Assembly (NCBI GenBank): GCA_947097085.1
Contig: CAMUQR010000009.1
Span: 1 to 19,829 of the forward strand
Reading direction: 5' to 3'
DNA from: an uncultured Candidatus Saccharibacteria bacterium
Lineage (GTDB): Bacteria; Patescibacteriota; Saccharimonadia; Saccharimonadales; Saccharimonadaceae
Length of the DNA: 19,829 bases
Below, in pieces: positions 1 through 7,444 of this stretch. A model generated the notes under the pieces. The model ran no database searches and was not told the origin of the DNA. It saw nothing but the letters and a program-made list of their open reading frames with translations. Positions within the stretch are counted from its first letter, which is position 1, and every line of letters begins with the position of its first letter. Made by a program: the position numbers and the translations under genes.

Positions 1-2
1 CG

Positions 3-461
3 CCATCTTTCTCATCATCATCACGCACAGCAATTGACAACATTGCGAAGCACGCTGATTTTGCAGAAAAAGCTGGTGTGGCAGTGGCAGTGATCTTTAC
101 GGCAGTGGCAGCACTGGTTGTATTTAACACTATTCGTATGGCGATTTTTAACCGCAAGGACGAGATTTATATGATGCGCTTAATCGGTGCAGAGCCAAGC
201 TTTGTTCGTAGTCCATTTGTGGTGGAGGCGGTGCTTAATGGTGTTATTTCGGCAATTATCGCCACTTCAACTGGGCTGGTGCTATTTGACTTGGCAAAAG
301 ATAAAATTTCATCTTATGGTGTTGAGATTACACAAACGATTGAGTTCGCAACTAAGCACTGGTATCTGGTGTACGGTGTGATGATTGGGGCGGGGATTTT
401 GATCGGTATTTTCTCGTCGTTCCTCGCAACTGGTAAATATTTAAAAGAAAAGCATAACTAG
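3..461 (+). CDS. ftsX: Cell-division protein FtsX, C-terminal part (partial, 5' end outside window)
   Basis: FtsX is the membrane half of the FtsEX ABC-type complex, which transmits ATPase cycles to extracytoplasmic peptidoglycan hydrolases at the division site. The frame is open from base 3 with no start, so the gene begins before the window. A GTG at 78 is an internal codon: the upstream in-frame residues SSSSRTAIDNIAKHADFAEK match the segment before the second membrane helix of FtsX. Three hydrophobic segments follow: one around VAVIFTAVAALVVF, then the cytoplasmic loop with RKDEIYMMRLIGA (the permease signature), then helices near NGVISAIIATSTGLVLF and VMIGAGILIGIFSSF. About 152 residues are present. 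The next gene encodes a secreted CHAP hydrolase with a coiled coil, the kind of partner FtsX controls in streptococci (PcsB). No clear terminator is seen between them. Confidence 0.9.
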   Translation, partial: PSFSSSSRTAIDNIAKHADFAEKAGVAVAVIFTAVAALVVFNTIRMAIFNRKDEIYMMRLIGAEPSFVRSPFVVEAVLNGVISAIIATSTGLVLFDLAKDKISSYGVEITQTIEFATKHWYLVYGVMIGAGILIGIFSSFLATGKYLKEKHN

Positions 462-496
462 CGCCGTAGTTGTAAAAACTACACGTTAGTTAGAGC

Positions 497-526
497 TTGA
501 CTTTTGCGAAGTGCTTATGGTATAAT
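497..526 (+). promoter_or_regulatory. Promoter for the CHAP hydrolase gene
   Basis: A -35 box TTGACT (497-502) and a perfect -10 box TATAAT (521-526) are separated by 18 bp. The predicted transcription start is near 533, giving a leader of about 43 nt before the ATG at 576. The hydrolase can therefore be transcribed apart from ftsX. Confidence 0.75.
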
Positions 527-575
527 TTAAGACATAAAAAACTGCGACGAAAATAAAAAAATAGCGAGAGTTATA

Positions 576-1708
576 ATGACCAACTACAAAAAACATAAAA
601 TTTCCCATAAAGCCCTGCTGATTATTACAGCGATTGTTATTACGGCGTCTGGTTTATCGCTGAATCACATTCTGTTTAATAATCGGGCACGAGCGGATGT
701 TTTTGACGAAAAAATCCGTCAATTACGCGAAACTAACAAGTATTACGAATCACAGGCTTATGATTTGCGTAAAAAAGCCGACTCGCTCGAAGCCGAAGTG
801 GCATTTATCAATGAGCAAAAAGCCCAAATTCAGGTGGCAATTAATCAGATTAACGCCCGGATTGATGCTTTAAACAAAGAAATTATTGCACTGGAAAAAT
901 CGATTGCTGATAACCGCGAGGCGCTAGGTGATGTGATTGCTAAAATCTATCTCTCGAGTCAGGTATCGACCATTGAGCGCCTAGCTAGTTCCAAGGCAAT
1001 TACTGATTTTATTGATGAAGAAGCGCAGAATCAAACTCTCCGTCAGAATCTGAGTATTAAGCTTAAAGAAATCAAACAACAGCGTGAAGACGTTGGTGCT
1101 AAAAAGCTGAACAAGTCAAAGTTCTTGAAGAACAACAAAAGCAAATGGCTGCTCAAGTATCACTCGAGAACGAAAAACAGCGTATTTTAAATCAAACCAA
1201 GGGTGACGAAAATCTTTATCGTCAAATGACCGAGGAGAACAACGCGCGTATCGAAAAACTGCGGGCTGAACAGATTGAGGCTAACCGCATTGCCAACGCT
1301 GGCTTTAATATTCCGAAAGGTATTCCAGGCGGTGGTGGTTATCCGGGTCAGTGGGCGAATGCGCCACTTGACGCTTATGTCGATCCATGGGGACTATATA
1401 CTCGCGAATGCGTGAGCTATGTAGCCTGGAAAGTTTATAGCACTGGTCGATTTGTTCCACATTTCGGCGGTCGGGGTAACGCTAATCAATGGCCATCAAC
1501 GACGGCTCGCCATGGTATTCCACAAGGTCGTCAGCCAAAAGTTGGCGCTGCCGCTGTCTTGATGGTTGGTTATTATGGTCACGTGATGTATGTTGAAGCG
1601 GTACATGGTGATGGCACGATTACAGTCAGTGACTATAACTTGAACTGGGACGGTTTGTACCGTATCTACAAGCGTTCAGCCTCTAACTTGACTTATATTT
1701 ACTTCTAA
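576..1708 (+). CDS. Secreted coiled-coil CHAP-domain peptidoglycan hydrolase (PcsB-like), frameshifted near 1101-1106
   Basis: The product is probably a peptidoglycan amidase or endopeptidase acting outside the membrane in cell separation. The N-terminal reading frame (576-1190) has a signal peptide with a hydrophobic core (ALLIITAIVITASGLSL) and a likely cleavage site after RARA, then a long heptad-rich coiled coil. The C-terminal frame continues the coiled coil (EEQQKQMAAQVSLENEKQR) and ends in a CHAP domain with catalytic Cys in RECVSYVAW, His in YGHVMYVEAV and a downstream acidic/Asn position in SDYN. The two frames join if one A is added to the five-A run at 1101-1105; the repaired protein would be about 377 residues. 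The start ATG at 576 follows a weak GAGAG at 566-570. Lying directly after ftsX, it fits the FtsX-PcsB pairing of Gram-positive bacteria. The frameshift may be a sequencing error, a real mutation or programmed. Confidence 0.8.
1100..1106 (+). other. Frameshift point in the CHAP hydrolase gene (TAAAAAG)
   Basis: Reading in the upstream frame gives GCT AAA AAG CTG and runs into unrelated sequence ending at 1190. Reading one base back gives AAA GCT GAA CAA, which continues the coiled coil without a break. The downstream frame is closed by TAA at 1100-1102, so the switch must take place at 1101-1106. There is no Shine-Dalgarno site before the internal ATG at 1145, so an independent start there is unlikely. 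Confidence 0.75.
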
Positions 1709-1729
1709 AACTGCTTTTTAGTTATAATT

Positions 1730-1775
1730 TCCGCCCTTGTTGTTTTAAACACAACCTTAAAAGGGCGGATTTTTT
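1730..1775 (+). terminator. Rho-independent terminator after the CHAP hydrolase gene
   Basis: TCCGCCCTT (1730-1738) pairs with AAGGGCGGA (1761-1769), followed by six T (1770-1775). An inner stem GTTGT/ACAAC extends it across an asymmetric bulge. Confidence 0.85.
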
Positions 1776-1785
1776 GTGGTAAAAA

Positions 1786-1794
1786 TGCTACAAT
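1786..1794 (+). promoter_or_regulatory. Extended -10 promoter for ctpA
   Basis: TGC TACAAT is an extended -10 element (TACAAT at 1789-1794) just after the preceding terminator. No good -35 box is visible. The predicted start near 1801 gives a leader of about 50 nt that carries the AGGAG site of ctpA. Confidence 0.55.
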
Positions 1795-1850
1795 AAAATG
1801 AGTGATAAAAAGCGTGGGTGCCTTTTTAGGTGCGTGAAAACAGGAGTAAA

Positions 1851-3056
1851 ATGAATCAACCATCGACAAAACGAACGATTGCTATTGATAAAACTAACTT
1901 GCTAATTATACTAGTGATTGTGTTTGTGCTGGGGTTTAGTTTTGGAGACCGCAGTCATACAATTTTTAATTACGTTGGTAAAATGTTTGGCTTTAGGATT
2001 AACCAAACTGAGCTTGACTACAAAACTTTAGATCAAACTTATGCAACTTTGAAACAAAAATTTGATGGAAAAATTGATCCACAGACGCTAATTGAGGGTG
2101 CGAATAAAGGTTTAGTTGGAGCGCTAGGTGATCGTCACACAGTTTATTTAACACCAAAAGAAGCCGAGCAATTTAACAAAAACCTCGAGGGTGATATCGG
2201 TGGCGGTATTGGCGCGGAAGTTGGGATTCGTAAGGAGCTGATCACGATTATTCGCCCACTGAAAGATAGTCCGGCGCTGAAAGCTGGGGTGCAAGCGGGT
2301 GATGTTGTTTATAAGGTCAACGATGAAGAGGTCGGTAACCAAACGCTTGACCAAGTAATTCAAAAAATTCGTGGTAAACCTGGCACGGAAGTTAAACTAA
2401 CCGTTGCACGCAAAAACCACTCACAACCAATTGATATTAAAATTACACGTCAAACCATCAACAATCCAAGCGTCAATTTGGAAATTAAAGGTGATGTGGC
2501 GGTGTTAACGGTGTCACGTTTTGATAAACAAACGGCAGTGTTGGCACGTCAAGAAGCTGAAAAAATCAAAGCCCAAGGTATTTCTAAAGTTGTTCTCGAT
2601 TTGCGGGGGAACTCTGGTGGTTATTTGACGGCGGCACGTGATTTAGCCGGGTTATGGCTAGATGGTCAGCTAGTGGTGAGTGAGCGGATTGGTGATACAA
2701 CTGTCCAGGAGTTTTTCTCGAAAAAAGGTGATAATATTCTGGCAAACACCAAAACTGTCATCTTAATGAATGCTGGATCAGCTAGCGCTAGTGAAATCGT
2801 CATCGGTGCACTCAAAGATTATAAAAAAGCCACTTTAGTTGGCGAAACTAGCTTCGGTAAGGGTAGCGTCCAGGAGCTAACAAATCTACCAAACGGTGGT
2901 CAGCTCAAAGTGACAGTGGCGCGATGGTATACGCCACAAGGTCAAAATATTGACGGACAAGGCATCAAACCAGACAAGGAAGTCGAGCTAAAAGCTGATG
3001 ACTGGCAAAATGACCGTGATCCACAGCTTCAGACGGCGCTTGATATGCTAAAATAA
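1851..3056 (+). CDS. ctpA: Carboxy-terminal processing protease, S41 family
   Basis: This is a membrane-anchored serine protease that trims or degrades extracytoplasmic proteins, often envelope hydrolases or their regulators. The chosen start ATG 1851 has AGGAG at 1842-1846, in preference to an in-frame GTG at 1830. The 401-residue protein has a short cytoplasmic N-terminus, one signal-anchor helix (LLIILVIVFVLGFSF), a PDZ domain (about residues 105-190, with SPALKAGVQAGDVVYKVN), then the S41 core. The Ser-Lys dyad is visible: Ser in GSASASE (residues 310-314) and Lys337 in FGKGSVQ; LDLRGNSGG is the usual strand before them. The adjacent CHAP hydrolase is a reasonable substrate candidate, but that is inference. 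No terminator is visible before rnhA, so read-through is possible. Confidence 0.93.
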   Translation: MNQPSTKRTIAIDKTNLLIILVIVFVLGFSFGDRSHTIFNYVGKMFGFRINQTELDYKTLDQTYATLKQKFDGKIDPQTLIEGANKGLVGALGDRHTVYLTPKEAEQFNKNLEGDIGGGIGAEVGIRKELITIIRPLKDSPALKAGVQAGDVVYKVNDEEVGNQTLDQVIQKIRGKPGTEVKLTVARKNHSQPIDIKITRQTINNPSVNLEIKGDVAVLTVSRFDKQTAVLARQEAEKIKAQGISKVVLDLRGNSGGYLTAARDLAGLWLDGQLVVSERIGDTTVQEFFSKKGDNILANTKTVILMNAGSASASEIVIGALKDYKKATLVGETSFGKGSVQELTNLPNGGQLKVTVARWYTPQGQNIDGQGIKPDKEVELKADDWQNDRDPQLQTALDMLK

Positions 3057-3089
3057 GCTTTTAAGTAATAGATATTACAGAGAATGAGG

Positions 3090-3095
3090 TATAAT
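3090..3095 (+). promoter_or_regulatory. -10 box of a leaderless promoter for rnhA
   Basis: Perfect TATAAT with six bases between it and the ATG at 3102, placing the expected transcription start on the A of the start codon. No -35 match is seen. A GAGG at 3086-3089 lies upstream of the -10 box and would not be in the transcript. Confidence 0.6.
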
Positions 3096-3101
3096 TAAAA
3101 C

Positions 3102-3548
3102 ATGATTGTGTACACTGATGGATCGGCTAGTCCAAATCCTGGCCCGGGCGGTTTTGCGGTAATTGACCAACATAGTCAACCGCTAGCTTTGGGGCGAGAA
3201 GCACATTCGACTAATATTCGGATGGAAGCGGTGGCGATTATTGAGGCACTAAAATTAGCTGATGGTCAACCGATTAAGATTTATACCGATAGTCAGTTTT
3301 GGATTAATGTTTTAACACAATGGGCGCCAACTTGGGCCAAAAATAATTGGACGAAGAAAAAAGGCGAGATTAAAAACCTTGATTTAGTCCAAACTGCTTT
3401 CGAGCTGTATCAACAGTCACAGGCGACCTTAATTTGGGTGAAGGGACATAGTGACAATCAGCTCAACGCTCAAGCTGATTATTGGGCAAATCAAGCGCGC
3501 CAAGGTGTGACGTTAACCGAAGTAAAGGAGAAAATATGCGCAAATTAG
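3102..3548 (+). CDS. rnhA: Ribonuclease HI
   Basis: RNase HI cuts the RNA strand of RNA-DNA hybrids (R-loops, primers). All the family's active-site residues are present in the 148-residue protein: Asp6 in YTDGSASPNPG, Glu42 in RMEAVAIIEAL, Asp63 in YTDSQ, His116 in VKGHSDN and Asp126 in NAQADYWANQ. The basic loop WAKNNWTKKKGEIKN around residues 78-92 corresponds to the substrate-handling region. The length is normal. It is the first gene of a tight four-gene run, and its last codons overlap the next gene by 13 nt. It has no Shine-Dalgarno site and appears to be leaderless. Confidence 0.95.
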   Translation: MIVYTDGSASPNPGPGGFAVIDQHSQPLALGREAHSTNIRMEAVAIIEALKLADGQPIKIYTDSQFWINVLTQWAPTWAKNNWTKKKGEIKNLDLVQTAFELYQQSQATLIWVKGHSDNQLNAQADYWANQARQGVTLTEVKEKICAN

Positions 3549-4069
3549 CTATCAAAGTTAAAATCAATGATTCGGTGGCGATTAGTAAAGCGTTATACGA
3601 TGCTGGTCGCAAACTAGGAGATGAATATCAGCAGTTTGATCGAGTGTTTATGCCACGTGGTTATCAAAAAGCTTATCCGGACCCATCGGTGGCGCCACAG
3701 CTGATTATTCGCACTAATACGATTGCCGGTCAAATTAGCCATATGATGATTTTAAAACGTCCGGTTAATTCTAATTTGACGTATTTTTTTCAGACACAGG
3801 TGATGGATTATAATCAAACAGCCCATATCGTCAGCAATATGGGTTACGAGCTTCACACAGAAGTGCCGAAGCGTCGTCGTAAACTGCTAATTGGTAGTGT
3901 GGTGCTGTATTTAGATTATATTGATGGCCATGGCTGGTTTTTAAAAATCGAAAAAAATCTCAAAAACCACGAAACTGACAATACTGACGATTTATGGAAA
4001 ATCCTTGAATCGCTCGGTGTACAGCAAGTCGAGGCAGTCGGACGTTACAGTGAAATAATTAAACAATAG
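3536..4069 (+). CDS. CYTH-like domain protein with degenerate ExExK motif
   Basis: CYTH proteins form a beta tunnel that binds triphosphates (CyaB adenylyl cyclases, thiamine triphosphatases, inorganic triphosphatases). The start ATG 3536 has AAAGGAG ending 5 nt upstream; a longer GTG-started frame from 3482 lies inside rnhA and is not used. The 177-residue protein shows a CYTH-like order: an N-terminal strand KLAIKVKIND, YQQFDRVFMP, an Arg in QLIIRTN, LKRP, KRRRKLLIG, and the C-terminal LDYIDGHGWFLKIE that corresponds to LDEVEGLGxFxEIE. Both glutamates of the ExExK signature are missing (Lys3 and Ala5 in their places, Lys7 kept), and the first Glu of the late EIE is Lys, so metal-dependent catalysis is doubtful. 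It may be a binding protein. The family call is from pattern memory only. Confidence 0.6.
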   Translation: MRKLAIKVKINDSVAISKALYDAGRKLGDEYQQFDRVFMPRGYQKAYPDPSVAPQLIIRTNTIAGQISHMMILKRPVNSNLTYFFQTQVMDYNQTAHIVSNMGYELHTEVPKRRRKLLIGSVVLYLDYIDGHGWFLKIEKNLKNHETDNTDDLWKILESLGVQQVEAVGRYSEIIKQ

Positions 4070-4078
4070 GAGAAGAAT

Positions 4079-5095
4079 ATGACCTTAGATACCAACGACC
4101 AAGATTCAAAAGCTAGCGAAAAAGTAACTGTCGGGTTTGATTTGTTTAACTGGGCGAATAATATCGAGCGTTTCAAAAAAGAACTTGATATGGAAGTGTT
4201 GGTGATTAACAAGCACTTTACGCCATTTCGGCTCAATCTCGATCAGGATTTAGATAACCAAACCCGAACAATTTTCTTGTACGAGCTGGTTAATTTTATT
4301 AATAAGGGCGCCGAGATTGGGCTAGAGGTCCGGCAATTTGAAATGGAAGAAGCCTCAAAAGATGTTGTGCTTTATACAACACTAAACCGTGTGGAGCGAG
4401 CCAGTTATTTGCTAGACTTCCTGAAGAACCGCTATGGTGAAGTAGTTGATTTTAATAACAGCGAGCATGAATTCCGTTTGATGAAAGCTATTGTGGTGAA
4501 GTTTACCCATAAAACAGGTGAAGTTGAACCATTTTATATTATTAAACAGCTGGCCGCTTCACAGGCGGTATCAGGCACGACCGCTTGGCAAATTAACAGT
4601 TCAAAAGTCGAAGCGTTTGCAAGTGATGTTAGCTTAAAACCACCGCTTGATAATCAAATGTTGTTAGTCGATAACCAGATTTTTGTGTTTAATCAGGCGA
4701 AATTTGAGCGTTTGTTTAATTACGATTACAAAAAACAACTAGTGGCGGAAGAAAAAGTTCGGGCGATTGAACAACACTTTAAGCTGAGTTTTCCAGAGGG
4801 CGTGTCGATGAATATGCTGATTAAAGAGCGCAAAAAGACGCTCGCTAAAATCCAAAAACTCGATGTCGATTTCCCGATGAATCAAGAAGAATTGATTGAA
4901 TATGCCGATGAAATGCAGTTGGAATTGATGACTGATGACCAGGGTGCGATTATTATTCTGGATGGTAATGATTTAGATATGTTCATCGGACTGCTCAATG
5001 AAGATTATATGGTCAGTACCGTCACAAACCGTCGTTATGAAATTACTGCCAAAAAAGCCATGAATGCTCCTGATGGTGAACCGCCACGAGGCTAG
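4079..5095 (+). CDS. DUF4868/KwaB-like protein
   Basis: The 338-residue soluble protein has no signal peptide or membrane helix. Its C-terminal half resembles the DUF4868 family, which includes KwaB of the Kiwa anti-phage system: LLVDNQIFVFNQAKFERLFN (about residues 196-215), then AEEKVRAIEQHF, LIKERKKTLAKIQKL, and near the end FIGLLNEDYMVSTVTNRRYE, matching the family's LLNDxYLxSxLTxxxYE. The N-terminal half has the mixed alpha/beta start with VERASYLLDFLK and VEPFYIIKQL. KwaB is reported as the DNA-associated partner of a membrane sensor KwaA; no KwaA-like gene is adjacent here. AGGAGAAG lies just before the start. It is 9 nt downstream of the CYTH gene and 3 nt upstream of the helicase, so the four proteins are probably made together. 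The role is unknown; defence is possible, a housekeeping nucleic-acid role equally so. Confidence 0.55.
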   Translation: MTLDTNDQDSKASEKVTVGFDLFNWANNIERFKKELDMEVLVINKHFTPFRLNLDQDLDNQTRTIFLYELVNFINKGAEIGLEVRQFEMEEASKDVVLYTTLNRVERASYLLDFLKNRYGEVVDFNNSEHEFRLMKAIVVKFTHKTGEVEPFYIIKQLAASQAVSGTTAWQINSSKVEAFASDVSLKPPLDNQMLLVDNQIFVFNQAKFERLFNYDYKKQLVAEEKVRAIEQHFKLSFPEGVSMNMLIKERKKTLAKIQKLDVDFPMNQEELIEYADEMQLELMTDDQGAIIILDGNDLDMFIGLLNEDYMVSTVTNRRYEITAKKAMNAPDGEPPRG

Positions 5096-5098
5096 GAT

Positions 5099-6379
5099 AT
5101 GGATCAAGCGCAAGCTTTAGTGATTTTAAAAGCTGGTCGTTCAGTGCTGATCACGGGTCGAGCTGGGTCGGGTAAGACTTACTTATTAAATCGCTTTATT
5201 CGGGCTCAACGTCAGGCGAAAAAAGTACTAGCAATTACTGCAACGACTGGTCTAGCAGCGACTCATATTGGTGGTGAAACGATTCATCGTTGGAGTAAAA
5301 TTGGTGTTCACGACCGATTGCCGGCTACGTTTTTTCAAAAACTAACTACTAAAGACCGCCAGCGTCTGTTAGAAGTCGATACGTTAATTATTGACGAAAT
5401 TAGTATGTTATCAGATCAACAATTTGATATGATTAATCAGGTACTAAAGGCAGTTCGTAGTTCAACAGCGCCATTTGGTGGAGTGCAAGTGGTGATGAGC
5501 GGTGATTTCTTCCAGTTGCCACCGATTAAGCGCCAAGCTGTTCAACTCGATGTATTTAGCGATGGGGCTGGGGCGGGGTTTGTGACGAGCTCGCGGGCTT
5601 ATCAGGAGTTGGCGCCGACGGTGTGCTACCTAGAGAGTCAGTTTCGCCAGTCGGACAATGATTTATTAAGCGTGTTAGAGGCGATTCGGACCGGTAATTT
5701 TGATGAGTATGAATTTGATTTTTTAAAAAGTCGCCTGCATCAAAAACCAACTGAAGCTGATGGCGTGGTGACGAATTTACATACCTCAAACATGGACGTT
5801 GATCAGGTCAATAGTATTAGTTTGGCGCGGATTCACAATGAGTTAGTTAGCTATCAGATGATGGGTAGCGGTAGCCGGTATGGTCTGGAAGTGCTGAAAA
5901 AATCAGTACTCGCTCCGGAACAGCTTGATTTAAAATTAGGTGCGGAAGTGATGGCCATTAAAAACGATGCTAAATTGCGGTTTGTCAACGGTAGTCTTGG
6001 TAAAGTGGTTGATTTTGCCCTTAAAGAAGGCAAGCGTTTGCCGGTGGTGGAGTTCAACTCTGGTCGGCAGGTGCTAATTGAGCCAGATAGCTGGGACTTA
6101 GCGGAAAATGATGTGAAAGTGGCAAGTGTTGCACAATTACCACTACGCTTAGCTTATGCGATTACAATTCACAAAGCACAGGGCATGACCCTGGATAAAG
6201 CCAAGATCAATCTGGCCAAGGCTTTTACGCCGGGGATGGGGTATGTGGCATTGTCACGGGTGCGGCGATTAGAAGACTTGTACTTGATGGGCATTAATCA
6301 GATGGCATTGACTGTATCTGAAGAAGCTCGTCAACTTGACGAAGATCTTAAGCGTCAATCGCGCATGGAAAAAGTTTAG
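5099..6379 (+). CDS. Pif1/RecD2-type SF1B DNA helicase
   Basis: This is an ATP-driven 5'-to-3' helicase of the Pif1 type, a family that resolves R-loops, G-quadruplexes and stalled forks. The 426-residue protein has Walker A GRAGSGKT (residues 20-27), motif Ia TATTGLAATHIGG, Walker B LIIDEISML (about 95-103), motif III GDFFQLPP (about 138-145), the ESQFRQ arginine motif, and the C-terminal 2B/2A signatures AITIHKAQGMTLDKA and GYVALSRVRRLEDLYL. It holds only the helicase core, without the C-terminal accessory domains seen in some bacterial Pif1 proteins. Start ATG 5099 is 3 nt after the previous stop, with GAGG at 5089-5092 upstream. Co-transcription with RNase HI suggests a shared role in removing RNA-DNA hybrids. 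Confidence 0.9.
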   Translation: MDQAQALVILKAGRSVLITGRAGSGKTYLLNRFIRAQRQAKKVLAITATTGLAATHIGGETIHRWSKIGVHDRLPATFFQKLTTKDRQRLLEVDTLIIDEISMLSDQQFDMINQVLKAVRSSTAPFGGVQVVMSGDFFQLPPIKRQAVQLDVFSDGAGAGFVTSSRAYQELAPTVCYLESQFRQSDNDLLSVLEAIRTGNFDEYEFDFLKSRLHQKPTEADGVVTNLHTSNMDVDQVNSISLARIHNELVSYQMMGSGSRYGLEVLKKSVLAPEQLDLKLGAEVMAIKNDAKLRFVNGSLGKVVDFALKEGKRLPVVEFNSGRQVLIEPDSWDLAENDVKVASVAQLPLRLAYAITIHKAQGMTLDKAKINLAKAFTPGMGYVALSRVRRLEDLYLMGINQMALTVSEEARQLDEDLKRQSRMEKV

Positions 6380-6406
6380 ACAAGTGAGTATAGGGTGTGC
6401 TACACT
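6377..6406 (+). promoter_or_regulatory. Leaderless promoter for yvcK
   Basis: TAGACA (6377-6382, overlapping the helicase stop codon) as -35, 18 bp spacer, and an extended -10 TGC TACACT (TACACT 6401-6406). Six bases separate the -10 box from ATG 6413, so the predicted start is the A of the ATG. Confidence 0.6.
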
Positions 6407-6412
6407 AAAACC

Positions 6413-7444
6413 ATGAATAATAATCCATTTCGACCTGATGAGGTCAAAATTGCGGTCATCGGTGGAGGAACTGGTAGTTTTACTTTACTCTCAGCACTCA
6501 AAAAACACACCAGTCAGATTGCCGCGCTTGTGAATATGGCTGACGATGGTGGCTCAACCGGCCAATTGCGTGATGAATTAGGAGTTTTGCCACCTGGTGA
6601 TGTTCGGCAGTGTCTAGTGGCGTTGTCGCGTTTTCCAGAGGTGCGTGATTTGTTTAACTATCGGTTTGAGGCTGGTAGTTTTAAAGGGCATGCGTTCGGT
6701 AATTTGTTTTTAACAGCGCTCGAAAAAATGAAAGGCGACTTTGCAGAAGGTGTGAAGCTAGCTGGCAAAGTGTTAAACATTATCGGTACTGTTGAACCAA
6801 TTACCCTTAACAACGTCACTTTGATGATTGAAGATGATAAAAAGGTGGTGAAAGGCGAGTATCGAATCAGCGAAAAACGCTTTGCTCAGGCGCGACCAAA
6901 AATCTGGCTAGAACCCCATGCTGAGGCTAACCCAATGGCGATTGGAGCGATTATGAACGCCGATATGGTGGTGATTGCGCCCGGCAATTTATATAGTAGC
7001 TTAGCGCCAGCTCTGTTGGTTGATGGGGTCGGCGAAGCTCTCAAAAGCTCCCGTGCGCTCAAAGTGTATGTATGTAATCTCATGACTAAACCCGGCCAAA
7101 CCGATGGTTTCATGGTGCAGGATTTTGCGAGTGAAATTGAGCGAATCGCTGGCACGGAGTTTTTAGATGTAGTGGTGTTTAACACTGAAATCCCAACCGA
7201 TGAGCTGATCAAAAAATATGCTCGTGATGGCGAATTGCCAGTTGGTTATGATGAGCTGGACTTGCTTGAGCAGAATTATCAGGCGCTCGGTGCGAAACTG
7301 CTATCGAGTCAAGTATGGCAACCGGTCAGTAAAGCCGACCCAATTGCCTCTAGTCGCACGCTGATTCGTCACGATTCTGATTTAATTGCCAAGACTTTGC
7401 TGGAAGTGTATAAAACTTACAATTTACAGCGCAATGGTGAATAA
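6413..7444 (+). CDS. yvcK: YvcK/CofD-like family protein (gluconeogenesis factor)
   Basis: YvcK proteins have a Rossmann-like CofD fold that binds UDP-sugars and are needed for normal cell shape and growth on gluconeogenic carbon in Bacillus and actinobacteria. The start ATG 6413 is chosen over a GTG at 6395 because that codon lies inside the promoter. The 343-residue protein shows the N-terminal KIAVIGGGTGSFTLLSAL, then NMADDGGSTGQLRDELG and LPPGDVRQCLVAL, the HAFGNLFLTALEKM segment, and APGNLYSSLAPALLVDGV. These are the family's main conserved blocks and the length is normal. Its last codons overlap the start of a HAD-family gene by 11 nt, so the pair forms an operon. The classical Bacillus neighbours (rapZ/yvcJ, whiA/yvcL) are not seen here. 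Confidence 0.9.
   Translation: MNNNPFRPDEVKIAVIGGGTGSFTLLSALKKHTSQIAALVNMADDGGSTGQLRDELGVLPPGDVRQCLVALSRFPEVRDLFNYRFEAGSFKGHAFGNLFLTALEKMKGDFAEGVKLAGKVLNIIGTVEPITLNNVTLMIEDDKKVVKGEYRISEKRFAQARPKIWLEPHAEANPMAIGAIMNADMVVIAPGNLYSSLAPALLVDGVGEALKSSRALKVYVCNLMTKPGQTDGFMVQDFASEIERIAGTEFLDVVVFNTEIPTDELIKKYARDGELPVGYDELDLLEQNYQALGAKLLSSQVWQPVSKADPIASSRTLIRHDSDLIAKTLLEVYKTYNLQRNGE

Noticed and set aside
466..482. Hairpin GTAGTT-N5-AACTAC after ftsX
   Set aside because: Short AT-rich stem without a T run; not enough for a terminator.
1145..1708. Separate CHAP protein starting at ATG 1145
   Set aside because: No Shine-Dalgarno site, and the sequence before it continues the coiled coil of the upstream frame; a frameshift within one gene explains both parts better.
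6395..6412. GTG start of yvcK at 6395
   Set aside because: The codon is part of the extended -10 promoter; the YvcK family conserved start follows ATG 6413.
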